13,924 bases of DNA from positions 1-13,924 of the forward strand of contig JANOPN010000049.1 of the NCBI GenBank assembly GCA_031421855.1, read 5' to 3'. The stretch's first letter is position 1. Every line of letters begins with the position of its first letter. This document shows positions 7,646 to 13,924 of this stretch, in pieces. Source of the DNA: JAAFHN01 sp031421855 (GTDB lineage: Bacteria; Pseudomonadota; Gammaproteobacteria; Burkholderiales; Burkholderiaceae_C). The notes under the pieces were generated by a model. The model was not told the origin of the DNA. It worked only from the letters and a program-made list of their open reading frames with translations, and made no database searches. The position numbers and the translations under genes were made by a program.

Positions 7646-8814
7646 GGGCTGGCGATGCCCAACGCAGGCACATCAACCCAGCGACGCTCGCGCCAGCTTT
7701 GCAGCGCGGCCTCAACCAATTGAACCCCCTTGGCGCCTTCGGCAAGCGTCCAGCGATATGGCTCGTCTTCCACCACGTGGCGAATGAAGTGTTCCCACTG
7801 AATTTTGAAGCCGTTGTCGAACACTTGCGTATCGGGCACGTCTTGCCATTGATCGTGGAAGTCAATGGTTTGCTTCACGTCTGGATTCCAAACCGGTCGG
7901 GGCGTGGCCACCCGGCTTTGTGCGCGGCAGTCGGTCAAGCCAGCCACGGCCGAGCCGTGGGTGCCATCGACATGAAATGTGACCAAATCATCGCGCTTGA
8001 CGCGCGTGGTCCAGCTGCTGTTGACCTGCGCGATGACGCGCTCACCTTGGTGGCCTTTGAGCTCAAATGTGGCGTAGGCGGCATCGTCGGCGTCTGCAGT
8101 GTAGGGCTTGCCAGCTTCGTCCCACCGCTTGTCGATGTGGGTCGCGCCCAGACAACTGACCGATTGCACCTCGCCAAACAAGTTATCAAGAACATAGCGC
8201 CAGTGGCAGACCATGTCCAAGATGATGCCGCCGCCGTCTGCGGCGCGATAGTTCCAGCTTGGGCGTTGAATCGGTTGTAAGTCGCCCTCAAACACCCAGT
8301 AGCCAAATTCGATTCGCACGCTCAGCATCCGACCAAAAAACCCCGATCGGCGAAGCATGTCGAGTTTGCGCAGGCCCGGCAAAAAGAGCTTGTCTTGCAC
8401 CGCGCCGTGTTTGATGCCGCTGACTTGCGCCAATTGAGCGACTTCAAGGGCCTCAACCAAGTTGGTGGCAATGGGCTTTTCGCAGTACACGTGTTTGCCC
8501 GCCCGAATGGCCTGCGCAAGCAGCTGCGGTCGCATTTGGGTGGTACCTGCGTCAAAAAACACCGTGTCCTCGGGGTTCGCCAAGGCTGCGGCCAAATCGG
8601 TCGTGTGGCGCTCAATGCCATGAGCCTTGGCCAAGGCCGCAATTTTGGCGGCATCTCGACCCACGATGATTGGGTCTGGCATGGCCCGGTTGCCATTGGC
8701 CAGCGAGACGCCGCCTTGGTTGCGAATGGCCAAAATCGAACGCAACAAATGTTGATTTAAACCCATGCGACCGGTCACGCCGTGCATGATGATTCCCAGA
8801 CGTTGTGTGGCCAT
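7642..8814 (-). CDS. Gfo/Idh/MocA family NAD(P)-dependent oxidoreductase
   Basis: The protein has 390 residues. The N-terminal Rossmann fold has a GVTGRMG nucleotide loop at 12-18, shifted slightly from the common G-x-G-x-x-G. The family hallmark CEKP is at 111-114, with Lys113 the usual catalytic lysine. Asp200 and His204 (GGGIILDMVCHW) are at the position of the family's catalytic Asp/His pair. Such enzymes oxidise or reduce a hydroxyl on sugars, inositols or related compounds. It is the first of three coupled enzyme genes and overlaps the DUF993 gene by 4 bp. Only 34 bp separate its start from copy B of the inverted-repeat element. The ribosome site is weak (AAAGA). The substrate is unknown; catabolic oxidation is inferred from the neighbours. 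Confidence 0.93.
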   Translation of the reverse strand: MATQRLGIIMHGVTGRMGLNQHLLRSILAIRNQGGVSLANGNRAMPDPIIVGRDAAKIAALAKAHGIERHTTDLAAALANPEDTVFFDAGTTQMRPQLLAQAIRAGKHVYCEKPIATNLVEALEVAQLAQVSGIKHGAVQDKLFLPGLRKLDMLRRSGFFGRMLSVRIEFGYWVFEGDLQPIQRPSWNYRAADGGGIILDMVCHWRYVLDNLFGEVQSVSCLGATHIDKRWDEAGKPYTADADDAAYATFELKGHQGERVIAQVNSSWTTRVKRDDLVTFHVDGTHGSAVAGLTDCRAQSRVATPRPVWNPDVKQTIDFHDQWQDVPDTQVFDNGFKIQWEHFIRHVVEDEPYRWTLAEGAKGVQLVEAALQSWRERRWVDVPALGIASP

Positions 8815-8848
8815 GCGATCTTTCGAAAAACGAGGGGGCTGAATGATT

Positions 8849-8953
8849 TAGGACTTACGCAAAAATTGTCCCGGCAAGGCGCAGCGACGACGACAGTGCG
8901 GATAGCAAAGTTAGGAGCTGCAACGCCGCTGGGGCGGTTTTGCGTAAGTCCTA
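8849..8953 (-). mobile_element. MITE-like element, copy B (105 bp), opposite orientation to copy A
   Basis: The ends are TAGGACTTACGCAAAA and its reverse complement, a perfect 16-bp terminal inverted repeat. Read on the - strand, the interior matches copy A at 3823-3926 at about 92%. The difference between copies includes one extra T in the run near one end. TA dinucleotides again bound the unit. It fills most of the gap between the Bug receptor stop and the oxidoreductase start, directly abutting the receptor's TAA. As RNA it would form a strong hairpin inside the putative operon and could change the ratio of receptor to enzyme transcripts. It encodes no credible protein. Confidence 0.85.
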
Positions 8954-9964
8954 TTATTGAACCGCCAAACGGGCTGCTTTGACCAAATCGGCATTGGTGC
9001 GAATTTCGTCCTTGAGGTAGCCATCAAACGCCTCGGGGCTCATCGTCCAGGCATCAGCACCCATTTTGGAAAACCGCTCGCGCACATCGGGTGAGGCGAG
9101 TGCCTTGACGACCTCTGAGTTCAAGCGGCTAACGACATCGCGCGGGGTTTTGGCTGGCACCATCATGCCGATCCAAAAATTGAACTCCGAGCCCGATACG
9201 CCCGACTCCGCTGTGGTCGGCACCGTCGGCAAAGCAGCGGCACGCTTGGCTGAGCCCACAGCCAAAGCGTTGAGCGTGCCTTCTTTGATGTGGCCCATGA
9301 CAGGAGCCGCTGGCGAAAAGTAGTAGTCAACCCGCCCCGCCAAGACGTCGGTCACCGCGCCTGCCGAGCCGGTGTACGGGATGTGAACCGCAAAAAACTG
9401 GCCTGCGAGTTTGAATTTTTCGGCATTCAGGTGGGTGGCACTGCCCTCACCGGCTGACGCGTAATTGAGTGCGCCCGGCTTGGCTTTGGCGGTTTTGAGC
9501 AAATCGGCCACCGACTTGATGGCGCTTTTGGGCGACACCACCAACACATTGGGGATGTTGGCAATGGGCGTGACACCCGCAAAAGCCGTTGCGGTGTCAA
9601 ACGGCAATTTGGCAAAGGTGGACGGGCTAACCGTGTGTGACGACGAGTGAATCATCACCGTGTAGCCGTCAGCAGGCGCTTGCGCCACGAGAGCCTGACC
9701 AATTGTGCCGCTGGCGCCACCTTTGTTGTCAATGACGACGCTTTGACCCAAACCAACGGTCATTTTGTCAGCGATGGCGCGAGCGATCAAATCGGTCGTG
9801 CTGCCCGCGGCGAACGGCACCACGATTCGGATTGGCTTGTTTGGGTACGGCGCTTGCGCAAAGGCTGGCGCGCCGGCAAAGAGCGCAGCGATATTCAGCG
9901 CGGCCGCCGCGAAAACACGTCGACCAGACAAAGCCCAGACGTTGAGTTCAGAGGTATGAAACAT
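8954..9964 (-). CDS. Bug family tripartite tricarboxylate transporter substrate-binding protein
   Basis: The protein has 336 residues. The start at 9964 is chosen because GGAG stands 6 bases before it; an earlier TTG at 9976 lies on the wrong side of that site. The Sec signal peptide has Arg15-Arg16, a hydrophobic core at 17-34 and likely cleavage after AFA (36). The mature protein opens with the Bug hallmark YPNKPIRIVVPFAAGSTTDLIAR, with Ser-Thr-Thr where many members have Gly-x-x. Bug proteins are periplasmic receptors that mostly bind carboxylates or related small polar compounds and are very numerous in Burkholderiales. The membrane partners TctA and TctB are absent here, which is common for orphan Bug genes. 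It lies between a TetR-type regulator and the three-enzyme block on the same strand, so its ligand is probably that pathway's substrate. The stop codon touches the inverted-repeat element, and the C-terminus looks of normal length. Confidence 0.95.
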   Translation of the reverse strand: MFHTSELNVWALSGRRVFAAAALNIAALFAGAPAFAQAPYPNKPIRIVVPFAAGSTTDLIARAIADKMTVGLGQSVVIDNKGGASGTIGQALVAQAPADGYTVMIHSSSHTVSPSTFAKLPFDTATAFAGVTPIANIPNVLVVSPKSAIKSVADLLKTAKAKPGALNYASAGEGSATHLNAEKFKLAGQFFAVHIPYTGSAGAVTDVLAGRVDYYFSPAAPVMGHIKEGTLNALAVGSAKRAAALPTVPTTAESGVSGSEFNFWIGMMVPAKTPRDVVSRLNSEVVKALASPDVRERFSKMGADAWTMSPEAFDGYLKDEIRTNADLVKAARLAVQ

Positions 9965-9968
9965 GGTG

Positions 9969-9974
9969 TTCTCC
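9969..9974 (-). promoter_or_regulatory. Ribosome binding site deciding the Bug receptor start
   Basis: On the - strand the bases read TTGGAGAACACC and then ATG. The GGAG core is spaced 6 bases from the ATG at 9964 and fixes the start there. Confidence 0.75.
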
Positions 9975-10009
9975 AATGCAAATGGGCGCTCAAAGCGCTA
10001 ATTCACCAA

Positions 10010-10021
10010 ACAGTTAACTGT
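10010..10021. promoter_or_regulatory. Perfect 12-bp palindrome ACAGTTAACTGT, candidate operator of the TetR-family regulator
   Basis: The 12 bases equal their own reverse complement. They lie 46-57 bases upstream of the Bug receptor start and just after the regulator's stop, where the promoter of the receptor-enzyme operon should be. TetR-family dimers bind palindromes of about this size. I see no second copy in the promoter region before the regulator gene. A shorter inverted repeat (GCGCT-CAA-AGCGC, 9986-9998) lies between it and the receptor start. The assignment to the neighbouring regulator is inferred. Confidence 0.5.
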
Positions 10022-10050
10022 AGACTTCGCTCGCGAAAAACGCATTGGGG

Positions 10051-10701
10051 TCAGCCCTTGGTCACGTAGCTCAACACCACGTCGGTGATGTGGCTGCGGC
10101 GCTGCGCAAGCGCATCGACAGCTTTTAAGTTGCGGCCAAAAATAGCAGCCAAGGTGTGGTTGTTCGACAAATAGAAGTAAGCCAAACCCGCGATTGACAC
10201 GTACAACTGCACCGGGTCAATATCGGCACGGAAAACACCACTGGACTGCCCCCGCTGCACCACGCCGTCGATCAACTCGACCAAGGGGTGATTCACGTCA
10301 CGGATTTCTGCCGAGTCGTCCAAATGCCGCGCTTTGTGCAGGTTGGCGGTATTGAGCAGCGACAAAAACTCGGGGTTGTCGATGTAGTAGTCCCAGGTGA
10401 AATGCACAAGCTGCTCGATCGCTTGAACGGGTGAAACCGCCTCCAACTGGAGTTGTCGTTCACGCTCCCGAATCTGGGCGTAGGCTGCAGCCAGCACGGC
10501 GCGAAACAAGGCGTCCTTGTCGCCGAAGTAGTAGTACAAGAGCCGCTTATTGCACCCGCATCTCTCAGCAATGCGGTCAACCCGCGCGCCGCTCAGGCCG
10601 TGCTCAGCAAACTCCGCCCTCGCACCCATCAAAATGACTTTTCGCGTTCGCTCAGCGTCTCTGGGCGAGTTCACAGCCTCAGCGTCGATTGTTGTTGTCA
10701 T
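10051..10701 (-). CDS. TetR/AcrR family transcriptional regulator
   Basis: This is a 216-residue regulator. I take the ATG at 10701, which is preceded by GAGGA at good spacing, over the ATG 12 codons earlier at 10737, which has no ribosome site. The N-terminal helix-turn-helix is clear: RKVILMGARAEFAEHGL, then ARVDRIAERCGCNKRLLYYYFGDKDALFRAVL (about residues 37-68), with the TetR hallmark YYYF-x-x-K-x-x-L. The C-terminal two thirds is helical and would hold the ligand pocket and dimer interface. It has the general look of the RutR-like group, but I would not name it more exactly. It precedes the Bug receptor and catabolic genes on the same strand and most likely represses them until a substrate or intermediate binds. 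The gap to the receptor start is 86 bp and contains the palindrome at 10010-10021. Confidence 0.92.
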   Translation of the reverse strand: MTTTIDAEAVNSPRDAERTRKVILMGARAEFAEHGLSGARVDRIAERCGCNKRLLYYYFGDKDALFRAVLAAAYAQIRERERQLQLEAVSPVQAIEQLVHFTWDYYIDNPEFLSLLNTANLHKARHLDDSAEIRDVNHPLVELIDGVVQRGQSSGVFRADIDPVQLYVSIAGLAYFYLSNNHTLAAIFGRNLKAVDALAQRRSHITDVVLSYVTKG

Positions 10702-10833
10702 GCTGATCCTCTGCGAAAGTTGTAAAGGAGCACGCATTGTGGCGCTCGTTCATCCAAACACCCGATATCCCCGAGCAAACCCGGCGAAATCGGTCCTGCG
10801 TTTTTGGGACAATGCTGCCTTCGCAGGTTCAAC

Positions 10834-10862
10834 TTGCAATCAAACACTATAAAAAATATAGC
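10834..10862 (+). promoter_or_regulatory. Candidate promoter for pepN, overlapping an AT-rich inverted repeat
   Basis: In the 252-bp divergent region, TTGCAA (10834-10839) and TATAGC (10857-10862) are spaced by 17 bp and are each 4/6 to the sigma-70 consensus. They point toward pepN, about 90 bp before its ATG. The same spot holds CTATA-AAAAA-TATAG (10847-10861), a perfect inverted repeat. The rest of the intergenic region shows nothing else I can name; the regulator's promoter must also lie there. This is a weak match by eye. Confidence 0.3.
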
Positions 10863-10953
10863 AACAAACCCAATGAATCCGGCGACCAAGTGTCAATATG
10901 CCAGATAATTGGGCGATTTCAACCGAAAAACAGCCTTTTAAGCACGTCTCTCC

Positions 10954-13629
10954 ATGCCACGCACCGACATCGCCCCCACCACCATCCGCCGCGCCGACTA
11001 CCAAGCGCCGCCGTACTTCATCGACACCATCGATTTGAGTTTTGACCTCGACCCGGCCAAAACGCGCGTGCTCAGCAAAATGAGCTTGCGGCGCAACCCC
11101 GAGGTGCCGACGCAAGCCTTGGTGCTGAACGGTGAAGACCTGAACCTGGCCCGCGTGCTCGTCGACGGCAAGGGCTGCAGCTTTCGCGCCGAAGGCCAAA
11201 GCCTCACACTGGATAACCTGCCCGACCAGTTCAGCTTGGAGATTTTCACCACCTGCACGCCCGACAAAAACACATCGCTTAGCGGGTTGTACACGTCTGA
11301 CAACGCCTTTTTTACCCAGTGCGAAGCAGAAGGCTTTCGTCGAATCACTTACTTCTTAGACCGGCCGGACGTCATGGCCCTGTTCAGCGTCACCCTGCGC
11401 GCCGACAAAGCCAAATACCCAGTGCTGTTGTCTAACGGCAACTTGGTCGAGCAAGCCGATTTGCCCGATGGCCGCCACATGGCGAAATGGGTTGATCCGC
11501 ATAAAAAGCCATGCTACCTCTTCGCATTGGTTGCCGCCAAGCTGGTTTGCCGCGAGCAGCGCATCAAAAGCCGAAGCGGCAACAACCATTTGTTGCAAGT
11601 CTATGTTCGCCCTGGCGACTTAGACAAAACGGAACACGCGATGAATTCACTGGTGGCTAGCGTCGCTTGGGACGAAACCCGTTTTGGCCTGAGCTTGGAC
11701 TTGGAGCGCTTCATGATCGTCGCGGTGAGCGACTTCAACATGGGGGCAATGGAGAACAAAGGCCTCAACATTTTCAACACCAAGTTTGTGCTTGCTAACC
11801 CCGCAACTGCAACCGATGTTGACCACGCAGGCATCGAGTCGGTTGTCGGACACGAGTATTTCCACAATTGGACCGGTAACCGAATCACCTGTCGCGACTG
11901 GTTTCAACTCTCGCTCAAAGAAGGCCTGACCGTGTTTCGCGACCAAGAGTTCAGCATGGACTTGGCAGGCTCGGGGTCGGCGCGCAGCGTCATGCGCATC
12001 CAAGATGTGCGCCAACTGCGCAGCCACCAGTTCCCCGAAGACGCGGGCCCCATGGCGCACCCGATTCGGCCCGACGAATACGCTGCGATCGACAATTTTT
12101 ACACCATGACGGTCTACGAAAAAGGCGCTGAGGTCGTGCGCATGCAGCAAACCTTGGTTGGCGTGACGGGTTTTCGCAAAGGCATGGACTTGTATTTCGA
12201 GCGGTTTGACGGCCAAGCCGTCACCTGCGACGATTTCACCCAAGCGATATCAGACGCCAACCCCGACAGCTTGCTCACCCAACACCTCGCCCAGTTCAAA
12301 CGCTGGTACGGCCAGGCAGGCACACCTCGGGTCACGGCTCGCGGCAGTTTTGACGCGCAAGCGCAAACCTACACCCTCACCTTTGGCCAAAGCTGCGCGC
12401 CGACACCGGGCCAGCCGACCAAAGAACCGTTTGTCATCCCGATTGAAGTGGGCCTGATCGCAACCGACGGCACCGAGCTCGCGCCGAGCCGCTTGCACGT
12501 ACTGACCGAAAGCAGCGACGCGATTGTCTTCAACAACATCGTCAGCTCGCCCGTGGCATCCATCCTTCGCGGATTCAGTGCACCGGTGATTTTGGAGACA
12601 GACCATGACGAAACCGCCCTACTCACCTTGCTCGCGCACGACAAAGATGCCTTCAACCGCTGGGAAGCCGCGCAAAGCCTCATGTTGCGATTCGCTATTA
12701 AATCAGTAGCATCAAAGTCAATAGATCCGGAGACCAACGGCTCAAATGTCATCAAAATTGATCTTCCAACCGCTTTGATCGATGCTTTGCGGGCGATTTT
12801 GCGCGACCCGACGCTTGATGCCGCTTTCAAAGACCTCATCCTCACCCCGCCAGGCGAGGGCTTCATTGCCGAGCAAATGATGCCCGCCGACCCACAGGCC
12901 ATTCACGCCGTGCGCGAAGGCATGCGCTCAAGCCTAGCCCACGCCCTGCACGACGACTGGGTGGCAACGTTTGAGGCCAACAAAGACACGGGCGCTTATG
13001 TGCCCGATGCCTCAAGTTCGGGCAAGCGAGCGCTCGCAAACCTCGCCCTGTGCATGCTGACACTGGCAGCCGCCCAGCGCGACGACCCGTTTTGGCCCGG
13101 CAAAGCGCTGCAGCGCTTCAAAGACGCCGCCAACATGACCGACAGATTTGGAGCATTGACAGCGCTGGTACTCGCACATTCACCACTGGCCAAACCGGCG
13201 CTCGAGCGGTTTTTGGCGCAGTTCAAAGGCGAGGCCTTGGTCGTAGACAAATGGTTTGCGCTGCAAGCAAGCGGCCCTGACCTGGGCGGCAACGTGTTGC
13301 CAATCGTGCGTCAACTCATGCAGCACCCCGACTTTTCGACTAAAAACCCTAACCGCGCCCGCAGCCTGATTTTCAGTTTTTGCAACGCTAACCCAGCCGC
13401 GTTTCATCGCACCGACGCAGCAGGCTACGTGTTTTGGGCCGAGCAAGTCGTCGCACTCGATGCCATCAACCCACAAATCGCTGCTCGGCTTGCGCGAGCG
13501 CTCGACCGCTGGCGAAAACTGGCCGCGCCATTCCAAGCCGCAGCGCAAGAAGCCTTGAAGCGCGTGTCTGCCAGCTCAACCCTCAGCGCAGACACCCGAG
13601 AAGTCATCAACAAAGCACTGTCAGATTGA
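10954..13629 (+). CDS. pepN: Aminopeptidase N (M1 family zinc metallopeptidase)
   Basis: This complete 891-residue enzyme removes N-terminal residues from peptides in the cytoplasm. The exopeptidase motif GAMEN is at 264-268. The zinc site HEYFH is at 300-304, with the third ligand Glu323 19 residues after His304 (HExxH-18-E). A catalytic Tyr lies at about 388 (TVYEKGAEVVRM). The sequence around the zinc site is almost the same as in E. coli PepN, and the length is slightly above the 870 residues of that protein. Residues about 580-605 are encoded by an unusually AT-rich stretch (12691-12768) and look like a small insertion in the C-terminal helical domain. The ATG at 10954 gives the family's usual N-terminus (DYQAPPYFIDTIDLSFDLDP), but no strong ribosome site is seen. 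The next gene, fbp, starts 8 bp after the stop, so the two are probably co-transcribed. Confidence 0.98.
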   Translation: MPRTDIAPTTIRRADYQAPPYFIDTIDLSFDLDPAKTRVLSKMSLRRNPEVPTQALVLNGEDLNLARVLVDGKGCSFRAEGQSLTLDNLPDQFSLEIFTTCTPDKNTSLSGLYTSDNAFFTQCEAEGFRRITYFLDRPDVMALFSVTLRADKAKYPVLLSNGNLVEQADLPDGRHMAKWVDPHKKPCYLFALVAAKLVCREQRIKSRSGNNHLLQVYVRPGDLDKTEHAMNSLVASVAWDETRFGLSLDLERFMIVAVSDFNMGAMENKGLNIFNTKFVLANPATATDVDHAGIESVVGHEYFHNWTGNRITCRDWFQLSLKEGLTVFRDQEFSMDLAGSGSARSVMRIQDVRQLRSHQFPEDAGPMAHPIRPDEYAAIDNFYTMTVYEKGAEVVRMQQTLVGVTGFRKGMDLYFERFDGQAVTCDDFTQAISDANPDSLLTQHLAQFKRWYGQAGTPRVTARGSFDAQAQTYTLTFGQSCAPTPGQPTKEPFVIPIEVGLIATDGTELAPSRLHVLTESSDAIVFNNIVSSPVASILRGFSAPVILETDHDETALLTLLAHDKDAFNRWEAAQSLMLRFAIKSVASKSIDPETNGSNVIKIDLPTALIDALRAILRDPTLDAAFKDLILTPPGEGFIAEQMMPADPQAIHAVREGMRSSLAHALHDDWVATFEANKDTGAYVPDASSSGKRALANLALCMLTLAAAQRDDPFWPGKALQRFKDAANMTDRFGALTALVLAHSPLAKPALERFLAQFKGEALVVDKWFALQASGPDLGGNVLPIVRQLMQHPDFSTKNPNRARSLIFSFCNANPAAFHRTDAAGYVFWAEQVVALDAINPQIAARLARALDRWRKLAAPFQAAAQEALKRVSASSTLSADTREVINKALSD
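12691..12768 (+). repeat. AT-rich insert with a short stem-loop inside pepN
   Basis: This stretch is clearly richer in A and T than the rest of pepN. It opens with GCTATTAAATCAGTAGC (12694-12710), whose ends can pair (GCTAT with GTAGC, one wobble). It stays in frame and encodes a Lys/Ser/Ile-rich segment in a part of PepN that varies between species. It recalls the small GCTATnnnATAGC-type repeats I associate with Comamonadaceae genomes. That link is from memory and not tested. Confidence 0.35.
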
Positions 13630-13637
13630 AAAACGCC

Positions 13638-13924
13638 ATGAAAACCGCCAAATCATCACTGTCGCGCTACTTGCTTGAGAAACAACGCGAAAGCAAAAAT
13701 TCCGAAACCCCACAGGGTCAGATCCCGCCAAAACTTCGCCTGCTACTCGAAGTCGTCGCCCGCGCGTGCAAAAGCATCAGCCACAGCGTCAACAAAGGTG
13801 AGCTTGGCGGCGTCTTGGGCAGTGCCGAAAGCGAAAACGTTCAAGGCGAAATGCAAAAAAAGCTCGACATCATCGCCAACGAAGTCCTCATCGAAGCCAA
13901 CGAATGGGGCGGCCACTTGGCCGC
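13638..13924 (+). CDS. fbp: Fructose-1,6-bisphosphatase class I, N-terminal part (cut by window end)
   Basis: The frame from the ATG at 13638 stays open to the window edge (95 complete codons). The N-terminus follows class I FBPase: SRYLLEKQRE, then a helix with CKSISHSVNKGELGGVLG, then ENVQGEMQKKLDIIANEVL and EWGGHLA. The 'G-E/x-QKKLD' stretch holds conserved residues near the active site. The enzyme hydrolyses fructose-1,6-bisphosphate in gluconeogenesis and, in autotrophs, the Calvin cycle. The metal-binding and main catalytic motifs lie beyond the window and cannot be checked. It starts 8 bp after the pepN stop; a pepN-fbp pair is a familiar arrangement in Burkholderiales. Confidence 0.93.
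   Translation, partial: MKTAKSSLSRYLLEKQRESKNSETPQGQIPPKLRLLLEVVARACKSISHSVNKGELGGVLGSAESENVQGEMQKKLDIIANEVLIEANEWGGHLA

Noticed and set aside
7699..8280. A 193-residue + strand frame within the oxidoreductase gene
   Set aside because: It is an antisense shadow; the opposite frame carries clear Gfo/Idh/MocA motifs and overlaps correctly with its neighbours.
1..13924. CRISPR array, tRNA or rRNA genes, integrase, toxin-antitoxin or known phage-defence genes
   Set aside because: I looked for regularly spaced repeats, tRNA-like ends and recombinase or defence motifs and found none. The only repeats are the two MITE-like copies and short AT-rich stems.

Overview
The window looks like a chromosomal stretch from a betaproteobacterium, most probably Burkholderiales and close to Comamonadaceae. 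The reasons are a Bug-type solute receptor standing alone beside catabolic genes, a PepN of the E. coli type followed directly by class I fructose-1,6-bisphosphatase, moderately high GC, and AT-rich stem-loop repeats of a kind I associate with that family. This placement is inferred from gene content; no rRNA or tRNA gene is present.

Region 1 (1-4862, + strand) is an export-type ABC system. It holds the C-terminal part of an FtsX/MacB-like permease (cut by the window start), a lipoprotein membrane-fusion protein, a LolD/MacB-type ATPase and a second, divergent permease. The last three are tightly packed. After a ~104-bp inverted-repeat element comes a Sec-secreted 300-residue protein. Read by eye, it resembles the periplasmic domain of the first permease but has no C-terminal membrane segments. 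This soluble 'orphan' domain beside its probable parent transporter is the most unusual thing in the window.

Region 2 (4961-5542, + strand) is a RimJ/RimL-like GNAT acetyltransferase. Its stop lies 4 bp from the stop of the convergent cluster that follows.

Region 3 (5547-10701, - strand) reads, in transcription order: TetR-type regulator, Bug/TctC-family receptor, a second copy of the ~105-bp element, Gfo/Idh/MocA oxidoreductase, DUF993 dihydrodipicolinate-synthase-like protein, and a TIM-barrel sugar isomerase/epimerase. The three enzymes have stop/start overlaps and are surely co-expressed. Together they look like an oxidation, isomerisation and aldol-cleavage route for a sugar-like or carboxylated compound, with the Bug protein as capture protein and the TetR protein as likely regulator. 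A perfect 12-bp palindrome upstream of the Bug gene is a good operator candidate. The substrate cannot be read from the sequence.

Region 4 (10702-13924, + strand) is a 252-bp divergent intergenic region, then pepN (aminopeptidase N), then the 5' part of fbp (fructose-1,6-bisphosphatase), cut by the window end.

The two ~105-bp elements (3823-3926 and 8849-8953) are about 92% identical, lie in opposite orientation, have perfect 15-bp terminal inverted repeats and carry TA at each edge. They look like a non-autonomous transposon (MITE).
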